A DNA stretch of 64,000 nucleotides from Candidatus Nitrotoga sp. AM1P (GCF_013168275.1 NZ_AP019547.1:1302001-1366000); one strand, 5' to 3'. Numbered from the stretch's first letter, positions 9,260 through 21,100 are shown. The notes: a model not told the origin generated them from the sequence alone. Numbers and translations are program-made.

Positions 9260-10483
9260 ATGGGATTAAATGACCCTCAATGGGGCAAAAAAAACGGTGG
9301 CAGCCCACCCGACATAGAAGCAGTGTTGCGCGACATCAATAAAAAAATCTCCGCACTGTTCGGCAACAAGGGCGGTGGCACCGGAAACACGGGCGGTGGA
9401 AACAACTCTAATGGTGGAAACAACTCTAATAAATTTAATGTCAGCATCGGCCTGATTGCAACGGTAGTTGCACTGATCTGGATCGCTAGCGGATTTTACA
9501 TTGTGGATGCTAGTCAGCGCGGCGTGGTATTACGTTTCGGTAGCTTTGTCGAGACCACTCAGCCCGGCCCGCGCTGGCATATGCCATTCCCTATTGAGTC
9601 CGTCGAAGTCGTCAATATCAGTCAAGTCAGGACGGTGGAAATCGGTTACCGTGACAACGTCAAAAACAAGATTTTAAAAGAGTCGCTGATGTTGACCGAT
9701 GATGAAAATATTATCGATATTCAATTCGCCGTTCAGTACTTCTTGAAAGACCCAGGCGAATATTTGTTTAATAACCGCGCACCGGATGAAAATGTCCGTC
9801 AAGCGGCAGAAACTGCAATACGTGAAATTGTTGGCAAAAACAAGATGGACTTCGTGCTGTACGAAGGCCGCGAACAGGTAGCTGCAGCTACTACAAAACT
9901 CGCCCAAGACATTTTGGATCGCTATAAATCCGGAATCCTATTGAGCAAAGTTACCATGCAAAATGCGCAACCGCCTGAACAAGTACAGGCCGCATTCGAC
10001 GATGCGGTTAAAGCGGGACAGGACAGGGAGCGTCAGAAGAACGAAGGTCAGGCTTACGCCAATGATGTAATACCCAGAGCAAAAGGGGCAGCGGCACGTC
10101 TGATGCAGGAGGCCGAAGGTTATCGCCAGCGCGTAATCGCCAGTGCCGAGGGTGATGCCAGCCGCTTCCAACAAGTGCTGCTGGAATATGAAAAAGCGCC
10201 TGTTGTTACCCGTGAACGCATGTATATCGACATGATGCAACAGATTCTGACCAGCACAAGTAAGGTGATGGTGGATCAGAAGAGTGGTAACAACCTGCTG
10301 TACTTGCCGTTAGACAAGTTGATTCAAAGCACAGCACAGGGTGGCCTACCTTTACCCGAAACACAAGCAGCGGGCCATATTGATCAACAAGCAGGTTCGT
10401 CTGCACCGATAAATGAAAGTGCGGCAGTCATGCCGCGCGCGCGCGAGGAATTACGCGGCCGCAACAGGGAGGCACGTCAATGA
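9260..10483 (+). CDS. hflK: FtsH modulator HflK (SPFH/band 7 protein)
   Basis: 407 aa inner-membrane protein. With HflC it forms a large cage around the FtsH protease and tunes turnover of membrane proteins. The N-terminal tail has a Gly/Asn-rich low-complexity stretch (about 37-58), then one membrane segment (about 62-82), then the band 7/SPFH domain (AVQYFLKDPGEYLFNN, VRQAAETAIREIVG) and a long Ala/Glu/Arg-rich coiled coil. The variable C-terminal tail is Pro/Ala/Arg rich. Its TGA overlaps the hflC ATG (ATGA), indicating coupled synthesis of the two partners. Confidence 0.95.
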   Translation: MGLNDPQWGKKNGGSPPDIEAVLRDINKKISALFGNKGGGTGNTGGGNNSNGGNNSNKFNVSIGLIATVVALIWIASGFYIVDASQRGVVLRFGSFVETTQPGPRWHMPFPIESVEVVNISQVRTVEIGYRDNVKNKILKESLMLTDDENIIDIQFAVQYFLKDPGEYLFNNRAPDENVRQAAETAIREIVGKNKMDFVLYEGREQVAAATTKLAQDILDRYKSGILLSKVTMQNAQPPEQVQAAFDDAVKAGQDRERQKNEGQAYANDVIPRAKGAAARLMQEAEGYRQRVIASAEGDASRFQQVLLEYEKAPVVTRERMYIDMMQQILTSTSKVMVDQKSGNNLLYLPLDKLIQSTAQGGLPLPETQAAGHIDQQAGSSAPINESAAVMPRAREELRGRNREARQ

Positions 10484-11358
10484 AACCTAATTTTGTCAAT
10501 ATCTTGATGGGGGCAGCCGCAGTATTAATCTTGCTCAGTCTGAGTATGTTCGTGGTAGATCAGCGCCAGACAGTCATCGTATTACAACTTGGCGAAATGG
10601 TAGGAGTGAAGACCGCACCCGGCCTCTATTTCAAAATCCCGCTGATACAGAATGTACGTTATTTCGACTCGCGCATTTTGACCTTTGATAGCGTGGAACC
10701 AGAACGCTTTATCACGGCTGAAAAGAAAAATGTAATGGTGGATTCCTTCGTCAAGTGGCGCATCGCCGATGTAAAGCAGTATTACATTAGTGTGGGAGGA
10801 GACGAGATCCGTGCAAAAACTCGTTTGATGCAGACAGTAAACTCAAGCATGCGTGAAGAGTTTGGTAAACGGACGATTAATGAAGTGGTGTCCGGCGAAC
10901 GTGACAAAATTATGAATACTCTGCGTCAAAAAGCCGATTTAGACGCACGCAAAATCGGCGTACAAGTACTGGATGTACGTCTGAAGCGGGTAGATTTCCC
11001 AACTGAGATCAGTGAATCAGTATATCGCCGGATGGATGCCGAACGTAAACGCGTTGCCAATGAGCTACGTGCAACCGGTAATGCCGAAAGTGAGAAGATT
11101 CGCGCCGATGCTGACCGGCAACGAGAAGTGACGCTCGCCGATGCATACCGTGATGCACAAAAAATAAAGGGGGATGGTGATGCAAAATCATCTGCGATTT
11201 ATGCAGCCGCATTCGGCCGTAATGCAGAGTTTTATGCATTTTATCGCAGCATGGATGCCTATAAACAAAGCTTCAAGAACAAGAGCGATGTCATGGTGAT
11301 GGATCCCAGCTCCGCATTCTTTAAATATCTCAAGGGTTCCAGTAAACCGGGCAAATAA
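10480..11358 (+). CDS. hflC: FtsH modulator HflC
   Basis: 292 aa partner of HflK. N-terminal membrane anchor (about residues 5-25), then the SPFH domain (LGEMVGVKTAPGLYFKIPL, VDSFVKWRI) and a helical region. The DVRLKRVDFPTEISESVYRRM motif and the FYAFYRSMDAYKQSF C-terminus are HflC-typical. It starts inside the hflK stop and is followed by a small membrane protein gene after 15 bp, as in E. coli hflC-yjeT. Confidence 0.95.
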   Translation: MKPNFVNILMGAAAVLILLSLSMFVVDQRQTVIVLQLGEMVGVKTAPGLYFKIPLIQNVRYFDSRILTFDSVEPERFITAEKKNVMVDSFVKWRIADVKQYYISVGGDEIRAKTRLMQTVNSSMREEFGKRTINEVVSGERDKIMNTLRQKADLDARKIGVQVLDVRLKRVDFPTEISESVYRRMDAERKRVANELRATGNAESEKIRADADRQREVTLADAYRDAQKIKGDGDAKSSAIYAAAFGRNAEFYAFYRSMDAYKQSFKNKSDVMVMDPSSAFFKYLKGSSKPGK

Positions 11359-11373
11359 GTAGGAATTTTCAAT

Positions 11374-11559
11374 ATGCTGACTTATTGGTTTATCGGGTTG
11401 GCATTGATGCTGGTTATTGAAGGTATCATGCCGTTTCTATTTCCTGCCTTGTGGCGCGAGGCGCTTCGCAAACTGGTACTGTTTTCTGATAAACAAATCC
11501 GTTTTTCAGGCCTTACTGCCATGCTATCCGGGCTGCTGTTACTGTATTGGGTAAAATAA
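11374..11559 (+). CDS. Small inner-membrane protein, DUF2065/YjeT family
   Basis: 61 aa with two hydrophobic segments, about residues 3-23 and 44-60. Between them lies a conserved amphipathic FPALWREALRKL stretch. Length, motif and position directly after hflC match the DUF2065 (E. coli YjeT) family. Function unknown; association with hflKC suggests a membrane quality-control role. Its TAA shares one base with the hisZ ATG. Confidence 0.88.
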   Translation: MLTYWFIGLALMLVIEGIMPFLFPALWREALRKLVLFSDKQIRFSGLTAMLSGLLLLYWVK

Positions 11560-12725
11560 TGCCGAATTCAAATTGGCTATTGCCAGAATACATTCAAGAT
11601 ATATTGCCGGATGAGGCATGGCGCATTGAGAGCATGCGCGCCAATGTGCTTGAATTGCTGCGCCTGTCCGGTTATCAATTAGTAGCACCACCGCTGCTGG
11701 AATATGCTGAGTCTCTGCAGATCATCGGCAATCATGATATGGACTTACGCACTTTTAAACTGGTTGACCAATTAAGTGGACGTACCTTGGCGCTGCGCGC
11801 CGACATTACGCCACAGGTGGCGCGCATTGACGCACATTTGCTCAATCGTCAAGGCATAACCCGGCTGTGCTATGCCGGAAGCGTGCTACATACCCAACCT
11901 GCAGGATTAATGCGCACGCGCGAATTATTACAGATTGGTGCGGAGCTATATGGTCACAGCGGTTTGGAAAGTGATCTGGAGGTGCAGCGTTTAATGCTTC
12001 AGGCTTTGACTTTACTCGGTGTCGAAAGGGTTCATCTTGACCTTGGCCATGTTGCACTTTTTCGCGCGCTAATCAATCGTGCGGGGATCCCAAAAAAACT
12101 GGAAATGGAATTATCTAACGCATTGCAAGGCAAAAATGTGCCTGCATTGCGCCCATTAGTAGCTGATTTGATGCCTGAAGTGAGAAATGCGCTGTTGGCA
12201 TTACCTAAATTATACGGTGGGATAGAGGTGATAGAGCACGCCCGTGCGACGTTGCCAAACTATCCTGAAGTGGCGGCAGCGCTGAATGAACTGGAACAAG
12301 CTGCGGGTCATCTACAACCGCTGGCACACAGCATTGGCATCGATCTTGCCGAACTGCGAGGCTATCACTACCACAGTGGTATGGTATTTGCCGCTTATCA
12401 TGCAGGCAGCCATGATGCCATCGCTGTGGGCGGACGCTATGACGATGTGGGCAAAAGCTTCGGCCGCGCCCGCCCCGCGACTGGCTTTAGTATGGATTTA
12501 CGCCAGTTGCATGGCTTGCTGGCGCCACACTCGCAACCTATGGGCATATTGGCACCACATCTTGATGATCCAACACTCCATGAAAAAATCGCGCAATTGC
12601 GCGCACAGGGGCACGCAGTGATCGTTGATTTTTTGGACGCTTCGGAACTGCGTACTGAACTCAATTGTGACAGCGAACTAATCATGCGCGATGACGCATG
12701 GCACGTGGTAAAAATGAAATTTTAA
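11559..12725 (+). CDS. hisZ: ATP phosphoribosyltransferase regulatory subunit HisZ
   Basis: 388 aa from the ATG at 11559. Class II histidyl-tRNA-synthetase-like paralogue without aminoacylation activity. It binds short-form HisG and makes it active and histidine-sensitive in the first step of histidine synthesis. The catalytic-core fold is recognisable (LALRADITPQVARI, CYAGSVL, VGGRYDDVGKSFGRARPATGFS). Synthetase-specific features such as the insertion and anticodon domains are missing. It overlaps the preceding gene's stop by one base and lies upstream of purA, a typical betaproteobacterial order. Presence of hisZ predicts a short HisG elsewhere. Confidence 0.93.
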   Translation: MPNSNWLLPEYIQDILPDEAWRIESMRANVLELLRLSGYQLVAPPLLEYAESLQIIGNHDMDLRTFKLVDQLSGRTLALRADITPQVARIDAHLLNRQGITRLCYAGSVLHTQPAGLMRTRELLQIGAELYGHSGLESDLEVQRLMLQALTLLGVERVHLDLGHVALFRALINRAGIPKKLEMELSNALQGKNVPALRPLVADLMPEVRNALLALPKLYGGIEVIEHARATLPNYPEVAAALNELEQAAGHLQPLAHSIGIDLAELRGYHYHSGMVFAAYHAGSHDAIAVGGRYDDVGKSFGRARPATGFSMDLRQLHGLLAPHSQPMGILAPHLDDPTLHEKIAQLRAQGHAVIVDFLDASELRTELNCDSELIMRDDAWHVVKMKF

Positions 12726-12769
12726 ATTTATCGCCCGCTTGCTTAAAAAGTGGGGGCAATTTTGAATAA

Positions 12770-14095
<1,326 letters not shown>

Positions 14096-14269
14096 ATAAT
14101 TTTTGACTTGATGTTCTTTTAACTTACGAGGCTATATAAAACTCTCTCGAGAATTCAGGAGCGTTTGAAATATATTTTTGGATTGCTTAGTCTTCCTTGA
14201 ACGCATCCGGCCAATCACCATACAAGGCAATAAATTTAATAACACAGCAACAGAACTAAGCCACAACGT

Positions 14270-15241
14270 TTAGCGCTTCATGATTGCGTGAATGTAATTG
14301 CTGGGGATGGCATATGAAATACCGCTCGGGTGGGCCAACACGTTTTCTTTAGTGCCTTTTACAAATACCATATTGAGAATGCCAAAAACTTTACCTGTTT
14401 TAGGGTCGAACAACGGACTTCCACTATTCCCCGGGTAAGCAGTTCCGTCCAGCTGAAATACCAAATAGGGTGTGCGAAGCCGTTTGATTACATTGATGTC
14501 AAGCTGTTTCGTGGATAATGCTGGAATAACGATAGGAGTAATTGCCGAAATAATGGCCTGATGCGTCACCGGATATAGCCCCAGCACCATGCCAATGGGA
14601 AAGCCGGTAAATGCGACTGTTTCTCCCTCTTTTACAGTATCTGAATCTCCAATCACCAAGGCTGGCAAGGGTTCGCCACTGATTTTCAACAGCGCCAAGT
14701 CATGCTCAACGTCAACCTCGACTATGGTCGCAGACCGAGCTTTGGCTGATGCGCCGCGACCAATGAAAATGGCCAGCGATTCCTTTTTTTCCGTGTTTAA
14801 ATTTTGTGGAACAACATGGGCATTAGTAATGATATGGAGACCATCACCTACAGCAAATCCCGTCCCAAGAAAATTGGCTGGTGGTGCACGAGTTTGCAAT
14901 ATGGTTCCGATAGCTACAATGGAAGGCCTGACTATTTCTATGGTCTGAGAGAGCTCACCCGCAGATGCGTTGCCAAAATGGCAACACAGAGCTAAAAAAC
15001 AGGCACCTATAAATTCAACAGTGACTCGTTTTATTTGACTATCAAGCAAGAGTCCAAGCACCTTAAGGCTCTCTCCCTTGCGCCTAATATAGTCACGGTA
15101 CTGATTAACATAGCACATATTTTCAACATCCAGCTTGGACAACCAGTGAGTAAACAGGCGACTGAAACGCCCGCTCCTAACAGACAAATTGATAAGCACC
15201 TTGGTAACAGAACGGTCGTATATATAGCAATCATCAGTCAC
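14270..15241 (-). CDS. Trypsin-like serine protease, exported or membrane-anchored
   Basis: 323 aa from a GTG at 15241 preceded by AGGGGG at ideal spacing. The protease domain (about 100-323) has the triad His142 (TNAHVV), Asp181 (EHDLALLKI) and Ser273 (PGNSGSPLFD), as in Deg-like S1C proteases, but there is no PDZ domain. A hydrophobic segment (about 74-94, ending NASAGE) looks like a signal or anchor. That leaves an unusual ~70-residue basic N-terminal tail. An internal GTG at 15061, with GGGAGAG upstream, would give a 263-aa form with a conventional signal peptide. The role is unknown; neighbours are purA and a restriction-modification pair. Confidence 0.8.
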   Translation of the reverse strand: MTDDCYIYDRSVTKVLINLSVRSGRFSRLFTHWLSKLDVENMCYVNQYRDYIRRKGESLKVLGLLLDSQIKRVTVEFIGACFLALCCHFGNASAGELSQTIEIVRPSIVAIGTILQTRAPPANFLGTGFAVGDGLHIITNAHVVPQNLNTEKKESLAIFIGRGASAKARSATIVEVDVEHDLALLKISGEPLPALVIGDSDTVKEGETVAFTGFPIGMVLGLYPVTHQAIISAITPIVIPALSTKQLDINVIKRLRTPYLVFQLDGTAYPGNSGSPLFDPKTGKVFGILNMVFVKGTKENVLAHPSGISYAIPSNYIHAIMKR

Positions 15242-15738
15242 TCTAAATCCCCCTAAAAAATTTAATTTATCTTTTTTATTATGTGCTTAAGTTGATATCA
15301 AGACAAGCGTAACAAAAGTAATAGCGACTCAAAAACCTCGCATAGCGCATTCGATTTCTAATTCAATTAACAATTTTATGGGTGCGCGACTCGGCCAATG
15401 ACAGCCGCAAGAAGATGATGCGTTTGGAACAACAGTCGGGGATTTGCTCATCCATGCAACATGAATAGCGCTTTGACCTGACAGTTTGTGCGGCGTTTTG
15501 GTGTCGGTGCAAGCCACAAATGCTCTCCAGGATACCCGTTTCTTCTTCGCCCATTGCCACCCTCTCATGACATTGGGTTGACGCCACACTTCAAAACCTT
15601 ACAATCCCCATAGGTTCCGTTCTCCTATGGTTTAGTCCAACAAGGTTTATCCGCCGCTAATAAGGTCGCGGGTTTAACAGCTTGCGGAGGGCGCCAGATA
15701 AACGCTATTCGTTATGGCGCACAACAGGAGTAGAGGTT
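15242..15738. other. Unassigned region upstream of the restriction-modification genes
   Basis: About 500 bp. Short open frames on the minus strand (for example 15363-15587) have no recognisable product and lack ribosome-binding sites. 15242-15330 is A+T rich; 15360-15640 has a different, more G+C-rich texture. The change suggests a junction between the protease gene and imported R-M DNA. No repeats, tRNA or integrase are recognised. The R-M promoter must lie in its right part. Confidence 0.35.
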
Positions 15739-17214
15739 TTGCTGCAAGAGATCGAAAAATCTAGGCTTCGAGTGTCACGGGCAACTGATGCAAAACATAA
15801 AACGCAGCTCGGTCAGTTCCTCACACCCGAATCTACGGCACGGTTCATGGCTGCCATGTTTCCTGACGCCAGCTCAAAAAAGTGTCGGTTGTTAGATGCG
15901 GGCGCGGGAATTGGGTCTTTGTCTAGTGCATTCCTGGGGCGATGCGTATCGGGCGGGCTTGGCTTTACAGAAATATCCCTAACAGCATATGAAATAGACA
16001 GCGTTCTATACCCGGAACTCAGAGAAACGCTCTCGTCATACACCAAGACACTGCCCTTGAGCTATGAAATTAAGGGCGAAGACTTCATTGAGCGCGCTGT
16101 GAATTGCATTCAGTTTGGAGCCGAGAAAGGCTTTACGCATGCAATACTAAATCCACCGTATAAGAAAATTGGAAGTTCGTCTCGATATCGTCTACTGCTC
16201 AAGAATGTTGGCGTCGAAACTGTCAATTTGTATTCAGCGTTCGTTGCTCTATCCATTCTTCTGATGGAAAAGGGCGGGCATATTGTCGCAATCATTCCTA
16301 GAAGTTTTTGCAATGGTCCATATTACAGACCATTCCGTGAGCTGCTCCTTTCTAAGTGTGCTATTCATAGAATTCATTTGTTTGAGTCGAGAGGCACTGC
16401 TTTCAAAGATGACGGCGTGCTTCAAGAAAATGTAATCATTCGTCTTGAGGTTGGCGGCAATCAAGGGAAAGTTGAAGTTACTTCTTCAACCGACGATAGA
16501 TTTCATGACCTTGTTAGTCACAATCACTTGTTTGAGCGCATCGTAGCTTCTGGAGATCGGGAGAAATTCATCCACGTACCCTCATCAAATAAAACTGTGG
16601 GTATCGAAAGCACAGGTATAGCGTCATGCACACTCGCAGAAATCGGCGTAGGCGTCTCAACGGGGCCAGTTGTTGATTTCAGGCTAAAGGAATATTTGCG
16701 AGCAATGCCGGAGCCCGGTACTGCGCCGCTTGTTTATCCGGCCCATTTTTCCGAGCACGGCATCAGGTGGCCACAGGAGGGCATTAAGAAGCCTAATGCA
16801 ATGGTAAGAAATTCGGAAACGGAGAAGTGGTTCTATCCAAAAGGTTACTACTGCGCGGTGCGTCGCTTTTCTTCTAAAGAAGAGCGCCGTCGTGTTGTTG
16901 CGTGTGTGGTAGATCCTGCGGGATTTTCAGATGCCGAGGTGCTTGGATTTGAGAATCATCTAAATGTATTCCACGAGGCTCGCCAGGGCATGTCGGAACA
17001 TCTAGCAAAAGGACTTGCCATGTACCTAAACACAACCATGGTAGATGAAAGTTTTCGTCAGTTTAGTGGGCATACTCAAGTGAATGCGACAGACCTAAAA
17101 CTAATGAGGTATCCAAGTCGAGAAGCACTCATTTCGCTTGGCATGGTCGCGGACTCAGTTGAAATGGAACAGGAGAAGATTGATATGGCAGTTTTGAGGA
17201 TGTGCGGGAAATGA
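15739..17214 (+). CDS. DNA adenine N6-methyltransferase of a BsuBI/PstI-type R-M system
   Basis: 491 aa from a TTG at 15739 with AGGAG eight bases upstream; a TTG at 15682 lacks such a site. The length fits M.PstI/M.BsuBI (about 500 aa). AdoMet motif I LLDAGAGIGSL (51-61) and catalytic motif IV NPPY (138-141) identify an N6-adenine methylase of the Eco57I/PstI group. QLGQFLTP near residues 23-30 is the family's N-terminal signature. The C-terminal half is the target-recognition part. It overlaps the endonuclease gene by 4 bp (ATGA). It would protect host DNA from the neighbouring nuclease. Confidence 0.9.
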   Translation: MLQEIEKSRLRVSRATDAKHKTQLGQFLTPESTARFMAAMFPDASSKKCRLLDAGAGIGSLSSAFLGRCVSGGLGFTEISLTAYEIDSVLYPELRETLSSYTKTLPLSYEIKGEDFIERAVNCIQFGAEKGFTHAILNPPYKKIGSSSRYRLLLKNVGVETVNLYSAFVALSILLMEKGGHIVAIIPRSFCNGPYYRPFRELLLSKCAIHRIHLFESRGTAFKDDGVLQENVIIRLEVGGNQGKVEVTSSTDDRFHDLVSHNHLFERIVASGDREKFIHVPSSNKTVGIESTGIASCTLAEIGVGVSTGPVVDFRLKEYLRAMPEPGTAPLVYPAHFSEHGIRWPQEGIKKPNAMVRNSETEKWFYPKGYYCAVRRFSSKEERRRVVACVVDPAGFSDAEVLGFENHLNVFHEARQGMSEHLAKGLAMYLNTTMVDESFRQFSGHTQVNATDLKLMRYPSREALISLGMVADSVEMEQEKIDMAVLRMCGK

Positions 17215-18167
17215 CAACGCCAAAAAATCGAATCGCGGAGGCACTCCAAGTTCTGCATAAGCTCGGAATGCCACGCGAGCAACTTAACGACCGAACTGCA
17301 ATTTGTCTTATCGCGCTTCTCAATATTCCACCACAAAAGCAATGGAGTCAGGCTGAGAATCCGTTGCTTGGAATTCGGGCAATTCTTGATTTCGCTCGCG
17401 AGAAACTAGACATCAATTACGCCGAAAATACGCGAGAAAGCGTAAGAAAATACAGCGTAAAACAACTCGTATCTGCCGGCATCTTACTGCATAACCCTGA
17501 CAAGCCAGATCGCCCTGTGAACAGTTCTGACAACTGCTACCAAGTTGAGGCCGGATCGCTTGAGCTTCTAAAGAAGTTCGGCTCGAAAGAGTGGGCTGGC
17601 TCGCTTCCCGCATTCTTGGAGGAGCGCGGCACTCTAGCCGCGCAATATGCGCAAGCACGAGATAGGCATCGTATTCCGGTTCGAGTGAAAGATAACCAAG
17701 AAATCACGTTGAGTGCGGGCCCCCATTCAGTCCTTATAAGAGCGATTATCGAAGACTTTGGCTCAAACTATGTCCCCGGCGGCGAGTTGGTCTATGTCGG
17801 AGACACTGGTGCGAAATGGGGATACTTTGACATTCAATTGCTTACTTCTCTCGGCGTTCAGGTTGGGCAGCACGGCAAGATGCCTGACGTTGTTATGTAT
17901 AACTGCGAGCGGAATTGGCTTGTTCTTATTGAGGCAGTGGCAAGTGGCGGGCCGGTTGATAGTGGTCGCCATGTTGAGCTTGCAGAGTTGTTTCAGCAAT
18001 CTAAAGCGGGGCTTGTTTACGTCACTGCGTTTCCTGACCGCGGTGAAATATTCAGAAAGTTCTTGTCAGTTGTTGCTTGGGAAACAGAGGTGTGGTGCGC
18101 AAGCGATCCGACACATCTTATACATTTCAATGGCGAGAGGTTTCTAGGTCCGTACGGTGCGCCATAA
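17211..18167 (+). CDS. BsuBI/PstI-family type II restriction endonuclease
   Basis: 318 aa from the ATG at 17211, which overlaps the methylase stop; the frame is also open from a GTG three codons earlier. An N-terminal helical DNA-binding region (about 1-150) precedes the PD-(D/E)XK-like C-terminal domain: VYVGDTGAKWGYFD (195-208), HGKMPDVVMY with Asp226, and NWLVLIEAVASGGP with Glu241. These are hallmark motifs of R.PstI and R.BsuBI. By family the site would be CTGCAG, but specificity is inference. No controller (C) gene is visible, so control probably relies on translational coupling and the weak TTG start of the methylase. Confidence 0.9.
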   Translation: MTTPKNRIAEALQVLHKLGMPREQLNDRTAICLIALLNIPPQKQWSQAENPLLGIRAILDFAREKLDINYAENTRESVRKYSVKQLVSAGILLHNPDKPDRPVNSSDNCYQVEAGSLELLKKFGSKEWAGSLPAFLEERGTLAAQYAQARDRHRIPVRVKDNQEITLSAGPHSVLIRAIIEDFGSNYVPGGELVYVGDTGAKWGYFDIQLLTSLGVQVGQHGKMPDVVMYNCERNWLVLIEAVASGGPVDSGRHVELAELFQQSKAGLVYVTAFPDRGEIFRKFLSVVAWETEVWCASDPTHLIHFNGERFLGPYGAP

Positions 18168-18193
18168 GGGTAACTGGGGTCAGATCAAATAAA

Positions 18194-21100
18194 TTACGAT
18201 TTTGTCGTTGAGGCACTGACCTCGCATAACGTCCCATCCGCATACAGCAACGCGCAGCGAACTATTTTTCCAGCATATACAGCCTGCATCGCGACACGAT
18301 ACTCCTGCATCTGCACACTATGAGATACAGAATCTGACGGTGCGCCGCTCTTGTAATCGAGCACCCATACTTCGTCGTCAAATTCCACCAGTCGGTCGAT
18401 ACGGCGCAGTTCGCCACGCGCATTGACATAAGACATCTCATTGCAAGCCCCACGGTATTGCTGCGGATCGAAGAAACGTTGCAATGTCGGTAATGCCAAT
18501 AAGTATTGTGCCTGTTGCCAGAGTGATTCCATGTCGCTGGACGAGATGTCGAACTGCAGTTGCAACGCCGCCATATCAGCCATCTCTCTCTTCTTAATTC
18601 CTTCTGCTGTAAACAGGACGGAAGTGCCTGACGAAGATGCGCTTAAATGTTGCAGCAACGTGTGCAACCCAATACCTTGCCGCTGCGCAGCGGTGGAGCG
18701 CATTGCGCGCTGACCAGTGGGTAATGGACGCAATAATGCCGCATCGACTTCAGTGGTGACTGCAGGTAAAACAGAAGCAAGATTATCGGCCGCAATCAGT
18801 AAGGGATTGTCACCCTCCTCCACCGCCCCCGCAATGCGGCCGTACCAAGAAGTTTCTTTCAATTCACCATTCCCGCTCACGAGCAGCGCTTGTTTCGCAC
18901 GCGTCATGGCGACATACAGCAAATTCATTTCTTCACGCCGAACATAATCTTCCTCGGCATCAAAATAAGCCGCTCGTTTGGCTCCGCGCCCACGCTTATC
19001 CGTAAAAAGCGAGAAATGCGTTGGTTGCGGTGCGTTGGGTGGCCAATCGAGCAGCACACCATAGTTATCTGGTTTACGTTGCGTATCGTTGGCATCAAGC
19101 AGCCACACGATGGGTGCTTCCAGCCCCTTGGCCTCATGCACGGTATAGATACGCACGGCATTACCGACCGCACCTACCTTGCCCTCGTCCGGTGATTCAT
19201 TGTTGTCAGCTGTGCGAAGTTCTCTCAACTCAGCAAGAAAGCGTGGCAAACTAGGATAGCGTCCGGCATCCACATTCAGCGCAATCTCCATGAAGGCTTG
19301 CAGATTGGCGCGTATCGTTTCATACATTTCGGCAGGCAGCGCGGCTTCATACCGATGCAACAAATCACCTTCGAAATAGATGCGATCAAGCAGATCATGA
19401 ACTGGCAATTTGTCGGCGCGATCCAACCAGTTATTCAATAGGCGATGCGCTCGCAATAATTCGGCAGATGCTGCGCCGCTCTGTACACAGCGTTGTAGCC
19501 GTGACCACCAGCTACCACCAATTTCATCTTGAGCCAATTGCATTAAATCGCCATCGGAGCAGGCGAAAAAGGGAGAACGCAGAACTTGCGCTAATTCCAA
19601 ATTGGCGAACGGGGTGATCAAAAAGGTCAGTAAAGCCTGTATGTCTTCCGCTTCCAACGTGTCCAGCAGCCCGCCGCGTCGCGAAGTTAAAAACGGAATG
19701 CGGTGCGTACGCAAGGCGCTCTCATACACTCGTAAATGGGTGCGCTTGCGTACCAATACCATAATGTCAGAGTATTTTGCGCGCCGCGCTATGCCGTCTG
19801 CATCGTGCACACTCCAGCGCGCCATGATGTCGGCGATGCCAGCGGCAAACTGCTGCGCCTCAGCTTCACGCTCGCCGGTTTCTTGTTCGATACGTGCTTC
19901 CTGCAAAGGGTTACGCAACCAACCCGGCCTACCCGGCGCGCCAATCTCAGCCGAATTTTCAATTATCGTTAGCGGCAAGGCAGTGACGAAACCAGGTAAA
20001 TTCGTGTGATGCGCGGTGTGGGTTTCAAAATCCACGAAGCCATCCGGCTGCGAATCAAACACACTATTTACCGCTTGCAGCACTGCCGGGGCATTGCGCC
20101 GAGTGACATTCTGGCTAAGGGGATACGCGCCAAATTCTTGTTGCAGCCATACACTCACTTCTCCGAACAGGCGCGCATCGGCACGACGAAAGCGGTAAAT
20201 GGATTGCTTTGGATCGCCTACCACAAAAACGGTTGGGCGCGATTCCACTGCAGCAGATGCAGCAAACCAGGCTTGCAGAATCTGCCATTGCACCGGGTTG
20301 GTATCCTGAAATTCGTCCAGCAATACGTGTTTGTAGCGGCTATCCAATTTGTACTGCATATACTCGGCACAATCGCTCTGACTGAGCAGGCGGCACACCT
20401 GCCATTCCACATCAGTAAAATCCATTAACTGCTGACGCAGCTTCAAATCCTGATAATGTTGCAGCAATGCTACCCCGCAATGTAACGCGGCCTGGTTCAT
20501 ATGCAGTGCTTCGCGCTCTGTCAACGCGTCACGCACGGACTGCAGGGATTCAAATAAGGCACAACACAGGCTGTTATAGCGCGCTTCGTCCTGTCCTTTA
20601 TTCGCTTTGAGTTTGCGCGGCTCACCCTGTTTGGTGTAAAACCTGGCGCTGAGTGCTTCAAAACGTGCAGCTAAATCTTGTAGACTTAAGGCATCCATCA
20701 GCTTACTCGCATCGCTCTGTTGCGCTGCCGAGCCGCTTTGCAACAAGCTTGCAAATGCCTGTACATTGGATTCAAAATTTTTATCCAGCAGCGCCGCAAA
20801 CGGTGTGTCCTCGGGATCAACATCAAGTTTGATACGGAGTTGCTCCATCGCATAGCCAACTGCGTCTTCCTGGCCGCTGGTGTAAGCCCACCATTCGGCT
20901 CGCTTCTGTACAAAATTCTTCAACAGCGTGCGCGTATTGTGCAAACCATATTCCGTAAACAACCATTGCATCTCTTGCGCAGTTTCATCGTCGGGCGCGG
21001 CACGCAGGCTATCGGCAAACATTTGCCATGCTTCCTCATGCAGCACCGAAGTACGCTCCAGCAATTGCATCCCTATAAGCAGACCAGAATTCAAAGGGGC

